A DNA stretch of 64,000 nt from Siphonodentalium dalli. Lineage: Eukaryota; Mollusca; Scaphopoda; Gadilida; Siphonodentaliidae. Below are positions 12,743-25,865 of this stretch, piece by piece; within the stretch, counting starts at the first letter, position 1, and the number at the start of each line of letters is the position of its first letter. The stretch spans positions 220,176,205-220,240,204 of the forward strand of contig CP136064.1 of assembly GCA_032622095.1 (NCBI GenBank), written 5' to 3'. A program made the translations under genes and the position numbers. Under the pieces are notes generated by a model that saw only the letters and a program-made list of their open reading frames with translations, did not search any database and was not told where the DNA came from.

Positions 12743-12993
12743 GAAAGTCCATATCTGGCCATATAAACTCCCATAAATAGGCTCATGTGACCGATCTAAA
12801 GCCGATATCTCGCCATATAAACTCCCATAAATTCGCTCATGTGACCGATCTAAAGTCGATATCCGGCCATATAAACTACCATAAATGGGCTCATGTGACC
12901 GATCCAAAGTCGACAACTGGCCATATAAACTCCCATAAATTGGCTCATGTGACCGATCAAAAGTCGATATAAGGCCATATAAACTCCCATAAA

Positions 12994-14397
12994 TTGGCTC
13001 ATGTGACCGATCTAAAGTCGATATATGGCCATATAAACTCCCATAAATTGGCTCATGTGACCGATCTAAAGTCGATATCTGACCATATAAACTCCCATAA
13101 ACGGGCTCATGTGACCGATCTAAAGTCGATAACTGGCCATATAAACTCCCATAAATTGGCTCATGTGACCGATCTAAAGTCAATATATGGCCATATAAAC
13201 TCCCATAAATTGGCTCATGTGACCGATCTAAAGTCGATATCTGGCCATATAAACTCCCATAAATTGGCTCATGTGACCGATCTAAAGTCGATATCTGGCC
13301 ATATAAACTCCCATAAATGGGCTCATGTGACCTATCTAAAGTCGATATCTGGCCATATAAACTCCCATAAATTGGCTCATGTGACCGATCTAAAGTCGAT
13401 ATCCGACCATATAAACTCCCATAAATTGGCTCATGTGACCGATCCAAAGTCGACAACTGGCCATATAAACTCCCATAAATTGGCTCATGTGACCGATCTA
13501 AAGTCGATATAAGGCCATATAAACTCCCATAAATTGGCTCATGTGACCGATCAAAAGTCGATATAAGGACATATAAACTCCCATAAATTGGCTCATGTGA
13601 CCGATCTAAAGTCGATATCCGGCCATATAAACTCCCATAAATTGGCTCAAGTGACCGATCTAAAGTCGATATCCGGCCATATAAACTCCCATAAATTGGT
13701 TCATGTGACCGATCTAAAGTCGATATAAGGCCATATAAACTCCCATAAATTGGCTCGTGTGACCGATCTAAAGTCGATATATGGCCATATAAACTCCCAT
13801 AAATTGGTTCATGTGACCGATCTAAAGTCGATATCTGGCCATATAAACTCCCATAAATTGGCTCATGTGACCGATCTAAAGTCGACAACTGGCCATATAA
13901 CCTCCCATAAATTGGCCCATGTGAGCGATCTAAAGTCGATATCCGGCCATATAAACTCCCATAAATTGGCTCATGTGACCGATCAAAAGTCGATATGTGG
14001 CCGTATAAACTCCCATAAATTGGCTCATGTGACCGATCTAAAGTCGATATCTGGCCATATAAACTCCCATAAATTGGCTCATGTGACCGATCTAAAGTCG
14101 ATATCTGGCCATATAAACTCCCATAAATGGGCTCATGTGACCGATCTAAAGTCGATATCTGGCCATATAAATTCCCATAAATGGGCTCATGTGACCGATC
14201 TAAAGTCGATATCTGACCATATAAACTCCCATTAATTGGCTCATGTAACCGATCTAAAGTCGATATCTGGCCATATAAACTCCCATAAATTGGCTCATGT
14301 GACCGATCTAAAGTAAATATATGGCCATATAAACTCCCATAAATTGGCTCATGTGACCGATCTAAAGTCGATATATGGCCATATAAACTCCCATAAA
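12994..14397. repeat. Higher-order block A: 26 x 54 bp (1404 bp)
   Basis: Unit-specific variants recur in order exactly 1404 bp downstream. Examples are AAACGGGCTC (about 13100/14504), GACCTATC (13331/14735), TCAAGTGACC (13648/15052), CCTCCCATAAATTGGCCC (about 13900/15304), GTGGCCGTATAAA (13997/15401) and ATGTAACCG (14240/15644). This means a block of 26 monomers was duplicated as a unit, recently relative to divergence between monomers. Confidence 0.9.
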
Positions 14398-15801
14398 TTG
14401 GCTCATGTGACCGATCTAAAGTCGATATATGGCCATATAAACTCCCATAAATTGGCTCATGTGACCGATCTAAAGTCGATATCTGACCATATAAACTCCC
14501 ATAAACGGGCTCATGTGACCGATCTAAAGTCGATAACTGGCCATATAAACTCCCATAAATTGGCTCATGTGACCGATCTAAAGTCAATATATGGCCATAT
14601 AAACTCCCATAAATTGGCTCATGTGACCGATCTAAAGTCGATATCTGGCCATATAAACTCCCATAAATTGGCTCATGTGACCGATCTAAAGTCGATATCT
14701 GGCCATATAAACTCCCATAAATGGGCTCATGTGACCTATCTAAAGTCGATATCTGGCCATATAAACTCCCATAAATTGGCTCATGTGACCGATCTAAAGT
14801 CGATATCCGACCATATAAACTCCCATAAATTGGCTCATGTGACCGATCCAAAGTCGACAACTGGCCATATAAACTCCCATAAATTGGCTCATGTGACCGA
14901 TCTAAAGTCGATATAAGGCCATATAAACTCCCATAAATTGGCTCATGTGACCGATCAAAAGTCGATATAAGGACATATAAACTCCCATAAATTGGCTCAT
15001 GTGACCGATCTAAAGTCGATATCCGGCCATATAAACTCCCATAAATTGGCTCAAGTGACCGATCTAAAGTCGATATCCGGCCATATAAACTCCCATAAAT
15101 TGGTTCATGTGACCGATCTAAAGTCGATATAAGGCCATATAAACTCCCATAAATTGGCTCGTGTGACCGATCTAAAGTCGATATATGGCCATATAAACTC
15201 CCATAAATTGGTTCATGTGACCGATCTAAAGTCGATATCTGGCCATATAAACTCCCATAAATTGGCTCATGTGACCGATCTAAAGTCGACAACTGGCCAT
15301 ATAACCTCCCATAAATTGGCCCATGTGAGCGATCTAAAGTCGATATCCGGCCATATAAACTCCCATAAATTGGCTCATGTGACCGATCAAAAGTCGATAT
15401 GTGGCCGTATAAACTCCCATAAATTGGCTCATGTGACCGATCTAAAGTCGATATCTGGCCATATAAACTCCCATAAATTGGCTCATGTGACCGATCTAAA
15501 GTCGATATCTGGCCATATAAACTCCCATAAATGGGCTCATGTGACCGATCTAAAGTCGATATCTGGCCATATAAATTCCCATAAATGGGCTCATGTGACC
15601 GATCTAAAGTCGATATCTGACCATATAAACTCCCATTAATTGGCTCATGTAACCGATCTAAAGTCGATATCTGGCCATATAAACTCCCATAAATTGGCTC
15701 ATGTGACCGATCTAAAGTAAATATATGGCCATATAAACTCCCATAAATTGGCTCATGTGACCGATCTAAAGTCGATATCTCGCCATATAAACTCCCATAA
15801 A
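14398..15801. repeat. Higher-order block B: second copy of the 26-mer
   Basis: Continues block A's variant order through about 15725, then departs with a CTCGCC-bearing unit near 15780. Later parts of the array (for example 18.1-19.1 and 20.8-21.7 kb) show further block reuse: GTGAATGATC, GCCCAGAAATTGG and the 4-bp deletion unit recur in the same order. Confidence 0.85.
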
Positions 15802-18800
15802 TTGGCTCATGTGACCGATCTAAAGTCAATATATGGCCATATAAACTCCCATAAATTGGCTCATGTGACCGATTTAAAGTCGATATCTGGCCATATAAAC
15901 TCCCATAAATTGGCTCATGTGACCGATCTAAAGTCAATATATGGCCATATAAACTCCCATAAATTGGCTCATGTGACCGATCTAAAGTCGATATCTGGCC
16001 ATATAAACTCCCATAAATTGGCTCATGTGACCGATCTAAAGTCGATATCCGGCCATATAAACTCCCATAAATTGGCTCATGTGTTACCGATCCAAAGTCG
16101 ACAACTGGCCATATAAACTCCCATAAATTGGCTCATGTGACCGATCTAAAGTCGATATAAGGCCATATAAACTCCCATAAATTGGCTCATGTGACCGATC
16201 GAAAGTTGATATCCGGCCATATAAACTCCCATAAATTGGCTCATGAGACCGATCTAAAGTCTATATCCGGCCATATAAACTCCCATAAATTGGCTCATGT
16301 GACCGATCTAAAGTCGATATAACGCCATATAAACTCCCATAAATTGGCTCATGTGACCGATCTAAAGTCGATATATGGCCATATAAACTCCCATAAATTG
16401 GTTCATGTGACCGATCTAAAGTCGATATCCGGCCATATAAACTCCCATAAATTGGCTCATGTGTTACCGATCCAAAGTCGACAACTGGCCATATAAACGC
16501 CCATAAATTGGCTCATGTGACCGATCTAAAGTCGATATAAGGCCATATAAACTCCCATAAATTGGCTCATGTGACCGATCGAAAGTCGATATCCGGCCAT
16601 ATAAACTCCCATAAATTGGCTCATGTGACCGATCTAAAGTCTATATCCGGCCATATAAACTCCCATAAATTGGCTCATGTGACCGATCTAAAGTCGATAT
16701 AAGGCCATATAAACTCCCATAAATTGGCTCATGTGACCGATCTAAAGTCGATATCTGGCAATATAAACTCCCATAAATTGGCTCATGTGACCGATCTAAA
16801 GTAAATATATGGCCATATAAACTCCCATAAATTGGCTCATGTGACCGATCTAAAGTCGATATCTCGCCATTTAAACTCCCATAAATTGGCTCATGTGACC
16901 GATCTAAAGTCAATATATGGCCATATAAACTCCCATAAATTGGCTCATATGACCGATCTAAAGTCGATATCTGGCCATATAAACTCCCATAAATTGGCTC
17001 ATGTGACCGATCTAAAGTCGATATCTGGCCATATAAACTCCCATAAATGGGCTCATGTGACCGATCTAAAGTCGATATCTGGCCATATAAACTCCCATAA
17101 ATTGGCTCATGTGACCGATCTAAAGTCGATATCTGGCCATATAAACTCCCATAAATGGGCTCATGTGACCGATCTAAAGTCGATATCCGGCCATATAAAC
17201 TCCCATAAATTGGCTCATGTGACCGATCCAAAGTCGACAACTGGCCATATAAACTCCCATAAATTGGCTCATGTGACCGATCTAAAGTCGATATAAGGCC
17301 ATATAAACTCCCATAAATTGGCTCATGTGACCGATCAAAAGTCGATATAAGGCCATATAAACTCCCATAAATTGGCTCATGTGACCGATCTAAAGTCGAT
17401 ATCCGGCCATATAAACTCCCATAAATTGGCTTATGTGACCGATCTAAAGTCGATATCCGGCCATATAAACTCCCATAAATTGGCTCATGTGACCGATCTA
17501 AAGTCGATATAAGGCCATATAAACTCCCATAAATTGGCTCATGTGACCGATCTAAAGTCGATATATGGCCATATAAACTCCCATAAATTGGTTCATGTGA
17601 CCGATCTAAAGTCGATATCTGGCCATATAAACTCCCATAAATTGGCTCATGTGACCGATCTAAAGTCGATATCTGGCCATATAAACTCCCATAAATGGGC
17701 TCATGTGACCGATCTAAAGTCGATATCTGACCATATAAACTCCCATAAATTGGCTCATGTGACCGATCTAAAGTCGTTATCTGGCCATATAAACTCCCAT
17801 AAATGGGCTCATGTGACCGATCCAAAGTCGACAACTGGCCATATAAACTCCCATAAATTGGCTCATGTGACCGATCTAAAGTCGATATCTGGCCATATAA
17901 ACTCCCATAAATTGGCTCATGTGACCGATCTAAAGTCGATATCTGGCCATATAAACTCCCATAAATGGGCTCATGTGACCGATTTAAAGTCGATATTTGG
18001 CCATATAAACTCCCATAAATTGGCTCATGTGACCGACCTAAAGTCGATATCTGGCCATATAAACTCCCATAAATTGGCTGATGTGTTACCGATCTAAAGT
18101 CGATATATGGCCATATAAACTCCCATTAATGGGCTCATGTGACCGATCTAAAGTCGATATCTGGCCATATAAACTCCCATAAATGGGCTCATGTGACCGA
18201 TCTAAAGTCGATATCTGGCCATATAAACGCCCAGAAATTGGCTCATGTGACCGATCTAAAGTCGATATCTCGCCATTTAAACTCCCATAAATTGGCTCAT
18301 GTGAATGATCTAAGGTCGATATCCGGCCATATAAACTCCCATAAATTGGCTCATGTGACCGATCTAAAGTCGATATAAGGCCATATAAACTCCCATAAAT
18401 GGGCTCATGTGACCGATCTAAAGTCGATATATGGCCATATAAACTCTCATAAATTGGCTCATGTGACCGATCTAAAGTCGATATCTGGCCATATAAACTC
18501 CCATAAATGGGCTGATTTGACCGATCTAAAGTCGATATCTCGCCATATACTCCCATAAATTGGCTCATGTGACCGATCTAACGTCGATATCCGGCCATAT
18601 AAACTCCCATAAATTGGCTCATGTGACCGATCTAAAACCGATATCTGGCCATATAAACTCCCATAAATGGGCTCATGTGACCGATCTAAAGTCGATATCT
18701 GGCCATATAAACTCCCATAAATGGGCTCATGTGACCGATCTAAAGTCGATATCTGGCCATATAAACTCCCATAAATGGGCTCATGTGTCCGATCTAAAGT

Positions 18801-21800
18801 CGATATCTGACCATATAAACTCCCGTAAATTGGCTCATGTGACCGATCTAAAGTCGATATCTGGCCATATAAACTCCCATAAATGGGCTCATGTGACCGA
18901 TCTAAAGTCGATATCTGGCCATATAAACTCCCATAAATTGGCTCATGTGACCGATCTAAAGTCGATATCTGGCCATATAAACTCCCATAAATGGGCTCAT
19001 GTGACCGATCTAAAGTCGATATCTGGCCATATAAACTCCCATAAATTGGCTCATGTGACCGACCTAAAGTCGATATCTGGCCATATAAACTCCCATAAAT
19101 TGGCTCATGTGTTACCGATCTAAAGTCAATATATGGCCATATAAACTCCCATAAATGGGCTCATGTGACCGATCTAAAGTCGATATCTCGCCATATAAAC
19201 GCCCAGAAATTGGCTCATGTGACCGATCTAAAGTCGATATCTCGCCATTTAAACTCCCATAAATTGGCTCATGTGAATGATCTAAAGTCGATATCCGGCC
19301 AAATAAACTCCCATAAATTGGCTCATGTGACCGATCTAAAGTCGATATAAGGCCATATAAACTCCCATAAATGGGCTCATGTGACCGATCTAAGGTCGAT
19401 ATATGGCCAGATAAACTCCCATAAATTGGCTCATGTGACCGATCTAAAGTCGATATCCGGCCATATAAACTCCCATAAATGGGCTCATGTGACCGATCCA
19501 AAGTCGACAACTGGCCATATAAACTCCCATAAATTGGCTCATGTGACCGATCTAAAGTCGATATCCGGCCATATAAACTCCCATAAATTGGCTTATATGA
19601 CCGATCAAAAGTCGATATAAGGCCATATAAACTCCCATAAATTGGCTCATGTGACCGATCTAAAGTCGATATCCGGCCATATAAACTCCCATAAATTGGC
19701 TCATGTGACCGATCTAAAGTCGATATAAGGCCATATAAACTCCCATAAATTGGCTCATGTGACCGATCTAAAGTCGATATCTGGCCATATAAACTCCCAT
19801 AAATTGGTTCATGTGACCGATCTAAAGTCGATATCTGGCCATATAAACTCCCATAAATTGGGTCATGTGACCGATCTAAAGTCGACATCTGACCATATAA
19901 ACTCCCATAAATTGGCTCATGTGACCGATCTAAAGTCGATATCTGGCCATATAAACTCCCATAAATGGGCTCATGTGACCGATCCAAAGTCGACAACTGG
20001 CCATATAAACTCCCATAAATTGGCTCATGTGAACGATCTAAAGTCGATATCCGGCCATATAAACTCCCATAAATTGGCTGCATGTGACCGATCAAAAGTC
20101 GATATGTGGCCGTATAAACTCCCATAAATTGGCTCATGTGACCGATCTAAAGTCGATATCTGGCCATATAAACTCCCATAAATTGGCTCATGTGACCGAT
20201 CTAAAGTCGATATCTGGCCATATAAACTCCCATAAATGGGCTCATGTGACCGATCTAAAGTCGATATCTGACCATATAAACTCCCATAAATTGGCTCATG
20301 TGACCGATCTAAAGTCAATATCTGGCCATATAAACTCCCATAACTGGGCTCATGTGACCGATCTAAAGTCGATATCTGGCCATATAAACTCTCATACATT
20401 GGCTCATGTGACCGATCTAAAGTCGATATCTGGCCATATAAACTCCCATAAATGGGCTCATGTGACCGATCTAAAGTCGATATCTGACCATATAAACTCC
20501 CATAAATTGGCTCATGTGACCGATCTAAAGTCGATATCTGGCCATATAAACTCCCATAAATGGGCTCATGTGACCGATCTAAAGTCGATATCTGGCCATA
20601 TAAACTCCCATAAATTGGCTCATGTGACCGATCTAAAGTCGATATCTGGCCATATAAACTCCCATAAATGGGCTCATGTGACCGATCTAAAGTCGATATC
20701 TGGCCATATAAACTCCCATAAATTGGCTCATGTGACCGACCTAAAGTCGATATCTGGCCATATTAACTCCCATAAATTGGCTGATGTGTTACCGATCTAA
20801 AGTCGATATATGGCCATATAAATTCCCATAAATGGGCTCATGTGACCGATCTAAAGTCGATATCTGGCCATATAAACTCCCATAAATGGGCTCATGTGAC
20901 CGATCTAAAGTCGATATCTGGCCATATAAACGCCCAGAAATTGGCTCATGTGACCGATCTAAAGTCGATATCTCGCCATTTAAACTCCCATAAATTGGCT
21001 CATGTGAATGATCTAAAGTCGATATCCGGCCATATAAACTCCCATAAATTGGCTCATGTGACCGATCTAAAGTCGATATAAGGCCATATAAACTCCCATA
21101 AATGGGCTCATGTTACCGATCTAAAGTCGATATATGGCCATATAAACTCCCATAAATTGGCTCATGTGACCGATCTAAAGTCGATATCTGGCCATATAAA
21201 CTCCCATAAATGGGCTCATTTGACCGATCTAAAGTCGATATCTCGCCATATACTCACATAAATGGGCTCATGTGACCGATCTAACGTCGATATCCGGCCT
21301 TATAAACTCCCATAAATTGGCTCATGTGACCGATCTAAAACCGATATCTGGCCATATAAACTCCCATAAATGGGCTCATGTGACCGATCTAAAGTCGATA
21401 TCTGGCCATATAAACTCCCATAAATGGGCTCATGTGACCGATCTAAAGTCGATATCTGGCCATATAAACTCCCATAAATTGGCTCATGTGACAGATCTAA
21501 AGTCGATATCTGGCCATATAAACTCCCATAAATGGGCTCATGTGACCGATCTAAAGTCGATATCTGGCCATATAAACTTCCATAAATTGGCTCATATGAC
21601 CGATCTAAAGTCGATATCTGGCCATATAAATTCCCATAAATTGGCTCATGTGACCGATCTAAAGCCGACATCTGGCCATATAAACTCCCATAAATTGGGC
21701 TCATGTGACCGATCTAAAGTCGATATCTCGCCATATAAACTCCCATAAATGGGCTCATGTGACCGATCTAAAGTCGACATCTGGCCATATAAACTCCCAT

Positions 21801-22116
21801 AAATTGGCTCATGTGACCGATCTAAAGTCGATATCTCGCCATATAAACTCCCATAAATTGGCTCATGTGACCGATCTAAAGTCGATATCCGGCCATATGA
21901 ACTCCCATAAATGGGCTTATGTGACCGATCTAAAGTCGATATCCGGCCATATAAACTCCCATAAATTGGCTCATGTGACCGATCTAAAGTCGATATCCGG
22001 CCATATAAACTCCCATAAATTGGCTCATGTGACCGATCTAAAGTCGATATCGGCCATATAAACTCCCATAAATTGGCTCATGTGACCGATCTAAAGTCGA
22101 TATCCGGCCATATATA

Positions 22117-22961
22117 TATCCCTCTACCTTGTCCTTATTATATACTGGCGTAGCGCAGATATAGAGGTCACATTGCCGATCTAATTTTGTGCTGCGGCAG
22201 TATTTGTTTGATTCTGGATGCGGGACATTTATCTATATACGGCAACGTCTAGGTACAATCACGAGAACATAACTGAAAAGGACGCTCTTTATTTTACCGT
22301 CGGAAGATTGTGACAATTTCCTTTGCATGACTAATAATAGGAAATCAGGATATAATTATATTGTTCATTTGATTAATAGATTAATACTGCTTTTTGGAGA
22401 AACTCACGAGTGCATGGTTGCAGACATCGGTTGAAATTCACTGAGGAACACTGTCCGAGTTTCGGAGGTGGGGGATGGGTATAATATTATAGGATTCGAT
22501 AATGTTATTTGAATAACTTGGTGATGGCATCAATTCCTGGACAGAAAACGAATTGACCAATAATATTCCAAAAATGAAGAATAATTAAAAATAAAAGATT
22601 CCAAAACGACAAGCATTTTTTAACAAACATAATAATATATCTAACACAAATCGAAACAAAAACAACTTAATGGTAAGGTTGAAAGAAATTAAGCTTTTTA
22701 TAAAATAACACATATCAAACAACAGTAATACATTACAAACGGAAAACCTAAATTGAAATTAAAATTAAAATGTCAATGACACTGTAGCTCAAATTGGATG
22801 GGGGTAATTGGTGGCGATTTTAGGAGTGATGTGGTCTGTGTGAATTTCGGAAAAAACTCGATGACTCCCACCTGGAGGTCACCCCGAAAATCCATTTGCA
22901 GTTTGGTGACAATCGGATCAGAGATGTGACCAGTATATGACCATATATAGTAATGGCCTAA
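22117..22961. other. Right flank of the satellite, nothing recognised
   Basis: The array ends in CCGGCCATATATATAT and passes into AT-rich unique-looking sequence. Short open frames only. Confidence 0.4.
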
Positions 22962-23040
22962 ATCTGTGGCTTTTTGGGACGTCGGTTTTTTTTCTTAGAA
23001 ATCTGTTGGCTTTTTGGGACGTCGGCTTTTTTTCTTAGAG
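22962..23040. repeat. Two-copy 39-bp tandem repeat
   Basis: Units at 22962 and 23001 share ATCTGT.GGCTTTTTGGGAC followed by GTCGG and a T-run with CTTAGA. Confidence 0.85.
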
Positions 23041-23671
23041 AACAATACAATTCAAATTCTGGCAAAATTTAACTCAAATAGTTTACTAAACGATGACCTG
23101 TATGCCATTCTATATATCGGGTTAGATCGATTCTGAGGAACATAAAAACTCATCGGGGGGGGGGGGGGGGGGTTTACAACATCGATGTTGGTAAATTGTT
23201 TGAAACGACAAATGATTATAAAACGATAGGAAACTTAACTTAAACTTAAACTGCAGATGTATGGGTGCAATAAAGACGTCAGGTTATACCTTTCACGGCT
23301 TCTGAGCCAATGTAATAAAACTAACGGAATACCTGATTGAATCCGACAACCGTTTAACACGTTCACATATTGTGTATAGAAGCACAACTTTGTATCAAAG
23401 ATCTGTGTGACTTATATCAGAGACAGATTATCGTATGATGTATGTTTTAACCTTGTATTCTCCATTGTAAATAGCCATTTTTATACCGATATAGATCAAG
23501 ATTCGGCAATCCGCTTCTTAACCTTGCAGACTCAGATATGTTCATCTGAGTAATGATCGATCGAGCGCCGATGATACGTTAGTAGTGATATAATTATGCA
23601 ATTTACTTAAAACTTTAACTCGGGAAATACAGAACATTCTTAACCATATTAAAGCCTATAAGTTAATCTAT
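23041..23671. other. Intron sequence with a G18 tract
   Basis: The only structured item is an uninterrupted G run at 23155-23172. No coding signal seen. Confidence 0.5.
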
Positions 23672-23785
23672 TATATATTTTGGAAGATCTGTCTGTGTGT
23701 CTGTCTGTCTGTCTGTTCGCGATGAACTCGAAAACGGCCCACCCGATTTCGATGAAACTTGGTATGTGGCAGGGGGGGGGGGGTC
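23672..23785 (+). repeat. TGACCTT-family element, 5' portion
   Basis: Begins with ATTATATATTTTGGAAGATC, passes a (TCTG)n stretch, then TTCGCGATGAACTCGAAAAC and GATTTCGATGAAACTTGGTA before a G12 tract. The same opening recurs at 63300 and 63756, which defines the family's 5' end. Confidence 0.75.
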
Positions 23786-25220
23786 ATCCACTTTTTTCCA
23801 TACACTAGGCCGGGGTGGGTGGGTGGTTCAGCTGCGAAAAAGTCACTTTTTTCCTGAGTGGTCGCAATTTTTTCCTCTTACAACATTTCTTCAATATAAA
23901 TGCCTCAAAGTGTTCAGCATCATTGTTAAGGTGTGTATGACACTTAGGGCAGTGCTTAGGGGGGTAGTTAGTGTGGATATGGGCATGATGCTTCTCAGAA
24001 ATCCAGATTACGAACCAACTCTCAGGAATTCGCCTTTTACATCCGATCACATTGCCATGTACCAATGCTACTGGTTCCAGATGAAAATGGACAGTTATGT
24101 AGCACATGAATAAACTTTAATATAAATAAAATGAAAAAAGCTATTCATTTATCTCATTAATATTTACTCATTATACCTGATCAGACCAGATGACTCAGTC
24201 AAAATTGTATCGGAACTTGGCATGGGACTGTAGACTGCAACAACGCATATCACTGAGATAATAATCTTGAGACGGTGGGACCCAGATAAAAGATTGGGCG
24301 AGCATACATAGACCTTGAATGTGTAGATATGGAGAAGGCTGCTAAGTGGAATAAACAAAATCAGAACAGATGAGTGAAAAGAAGGGAAAGAAAATATAAT
24401 ATAACTTAATATAATATGCAAGTCTAAAAATAATGTGCTGGTCATCAGCAAAATGATCGAAGTCTGCAGAGGGCGAATTTGGCGATACTACCCGGCATAG
24501 CATCAACAAATTCAACCTCTAACGACCTCATTCTATTTTGGTCTCGACCAACCATGGAGAACTAGCTACATATGAGGGTCACATATGGTGAATTTGGTAA
24601 TGCTATAGCCCACTCTGCTGGGTAGCATCACAAAACTCACCCTCCTTGGAGCTTATTCTGCAGACTGCATATGACCGTCTTATTTTCAAGTTTCTATTTA
24701 CACGCAGTACATGTATTTGTATGATTGCTTGACCTGGGTCTGGCCTTAGCACAGTACCTAGCCCAAGAACTCAGCTCATGGAAATGAAAATTAGTTTTGT
24801 GATACATAGTGGATTTCAGCTGAATACCTGTATTGTTGGAGAGTTAATTGCCAGGTGGTGTTGCCCTAATAATTTTTTCAAAAATCATAATTGACATAAA
24901 TTCATGTGATACTATGGGACACATCTAAAGTTACACTTTCTGTGATGAAAAGAAGGTACACTAATGCTTTTATATTTATTTACATGTATAATGAGCATTA
25001 TGAGCTACCTTAGACAATATTTGGGGAAGAATCAATCAATAATTTACTGATCAGCACATGTATTCTGTGTGTTATTTTGGGTTTTTCCAGGTATTTTTTT
25101 AGAACCTGTTTCGTGTTGTTACAAAAGTTGGAATGACTTAGAAGAACCAGAAATGGAAATAGGGTAACTGTAATACTGACCATCAAGCTTAAATGGTGTG
25201 ATATTACAGATTTGGAGGTA
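23786..25220. other. Intron sequence, no gene supported
   Basis: Open frames at 23697-24113 and 24164-24451 lack motifs, and the first starts inside a repeat. Two loosely similar phrases (GAATTTGG.GAT.CTA.CC.., about 24475 and 24590) hint at an old duplication. Confidence 0.4.
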
Positions 25221-25865
25221 AAAAGGGGGTGGGTACCCCGCATGAAATTGGAAAAAATATTTTTTCCTTCAAATATGGGGGTGGTGGGTACCCAAGAGCC
25301 GGAAAAAAGTTTTTTCAGCCTAATGTCATGTCACTTTTTTCCGACCCCCCCCCTGTATGTGGGGGTATTTTCGGCCGGGGACGAACATAGGCATATTAAT
25401 TTGTCCGTGCGACGTGACCTTGACCTTGAAATCGGGGTCATTTCAAGGTCAAACGCCCGAATATCACGGGATTTCGATGAAACTTGGTATGTGGGGGTAC
25501 TTTCTTATGGCGAGTCTCATAAGCATATTTATTTGCCCGTGCGACGTGACCTTGAAGGTCAAATCGCCAATTTTGATGGGATTTTGACGAAATTTGATAC
25601 GTGGGGTTACTTTTGTCCACTGATTGTTTTGGACGGGTCCAATCGTGACCCCGACCAGACCTTGACCTTCAAAATTAACAATTCAAGGTCAAATCGGGTA
25701 AAACCGGATGGATTTCGACGGGCACGTTTGTCGGGTACTTTTGTCCGGGCAGTGTTTTTGGACTGGTCAAATCGTGACCCCACTTGACCTTGACCTTCAA
25801 AATGGACAATTCAAGGTCAAAGCCCGGACGAAGTCGGGTCACCTTCTATTATATATATATATCTA
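25221..25865 (+). repeat. TGACCTT-family element, central and 3' portions
   Basis: After G-rich phrases at 25221-25360, the segment 25370-25500 matches 63876-64000 almost base for base (GGGACGAACATAGGCATAT, CACGGGATTTCGATGAAAC). It then runs through repeated TGACCTTGACCTT and TCAAGGTCAAA blocks to the family's 3' end, GCCCGGACGAAGTCGGGTCA plus CCTTCTA and a TA microsatellite (about 25848-25865). The overlapping open frames have no transposase or polymerase signature. Confidence 0.8.

Larger units (their letters stand above)
12743..22116. repeat. 54-bp satellite array (about 170 units, 9.4 kb)
   Basis: A monomer of 54 bp is repeated head to tail over the whole interval; its landmarks are ATATAAACTCCCATAAATTG, GCTCATGTGACCGATC and TAAAGTCGATATCTGGCC. 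Variation is concentrated at a few sites: the last bases before GGCC (CTGG, CCGG, ATGG, AAGG, CTCG), ATTGG/ATGGG, and GTCGATAT/GTCGACAA. Period-breaking indels are rare: +2 (GTGTTACC) at about 16081, 16461, 18086, 19110 and 20788; -4 at about 18548 and 21248; +1 at about 20079 and 21697; -1 at about 22051. It lies inside the 20-kb intron between exons 1 and 2 of the ZP/EGF gene model, not at a recognisable centromere or telomere. Confidence 0.98.

Noticed and set aside
12787-21748. Many plus-strand open frames of 60-240 codons in the satellite (HVTDLKSISGHINSHKLA repeats)
   Set aside because: They are read-through of the 54-bp monomer in another frame, interrupted wherever a unit has ATATAAGG. 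No start context or conservation argument supports a gene.
12743-22116. CRISPR-like array
   Set aside because: There are no unique spacers between repeats: the whole 54-bp unit repeats, and the window is eukaryotic.
25212-25787. 191-codon open frame in the TGACCTT element
   Set aside because: Overlapping frames on both strands of the repeat, translation of GACCTT words and no domain; the same happens at 63445-63978.
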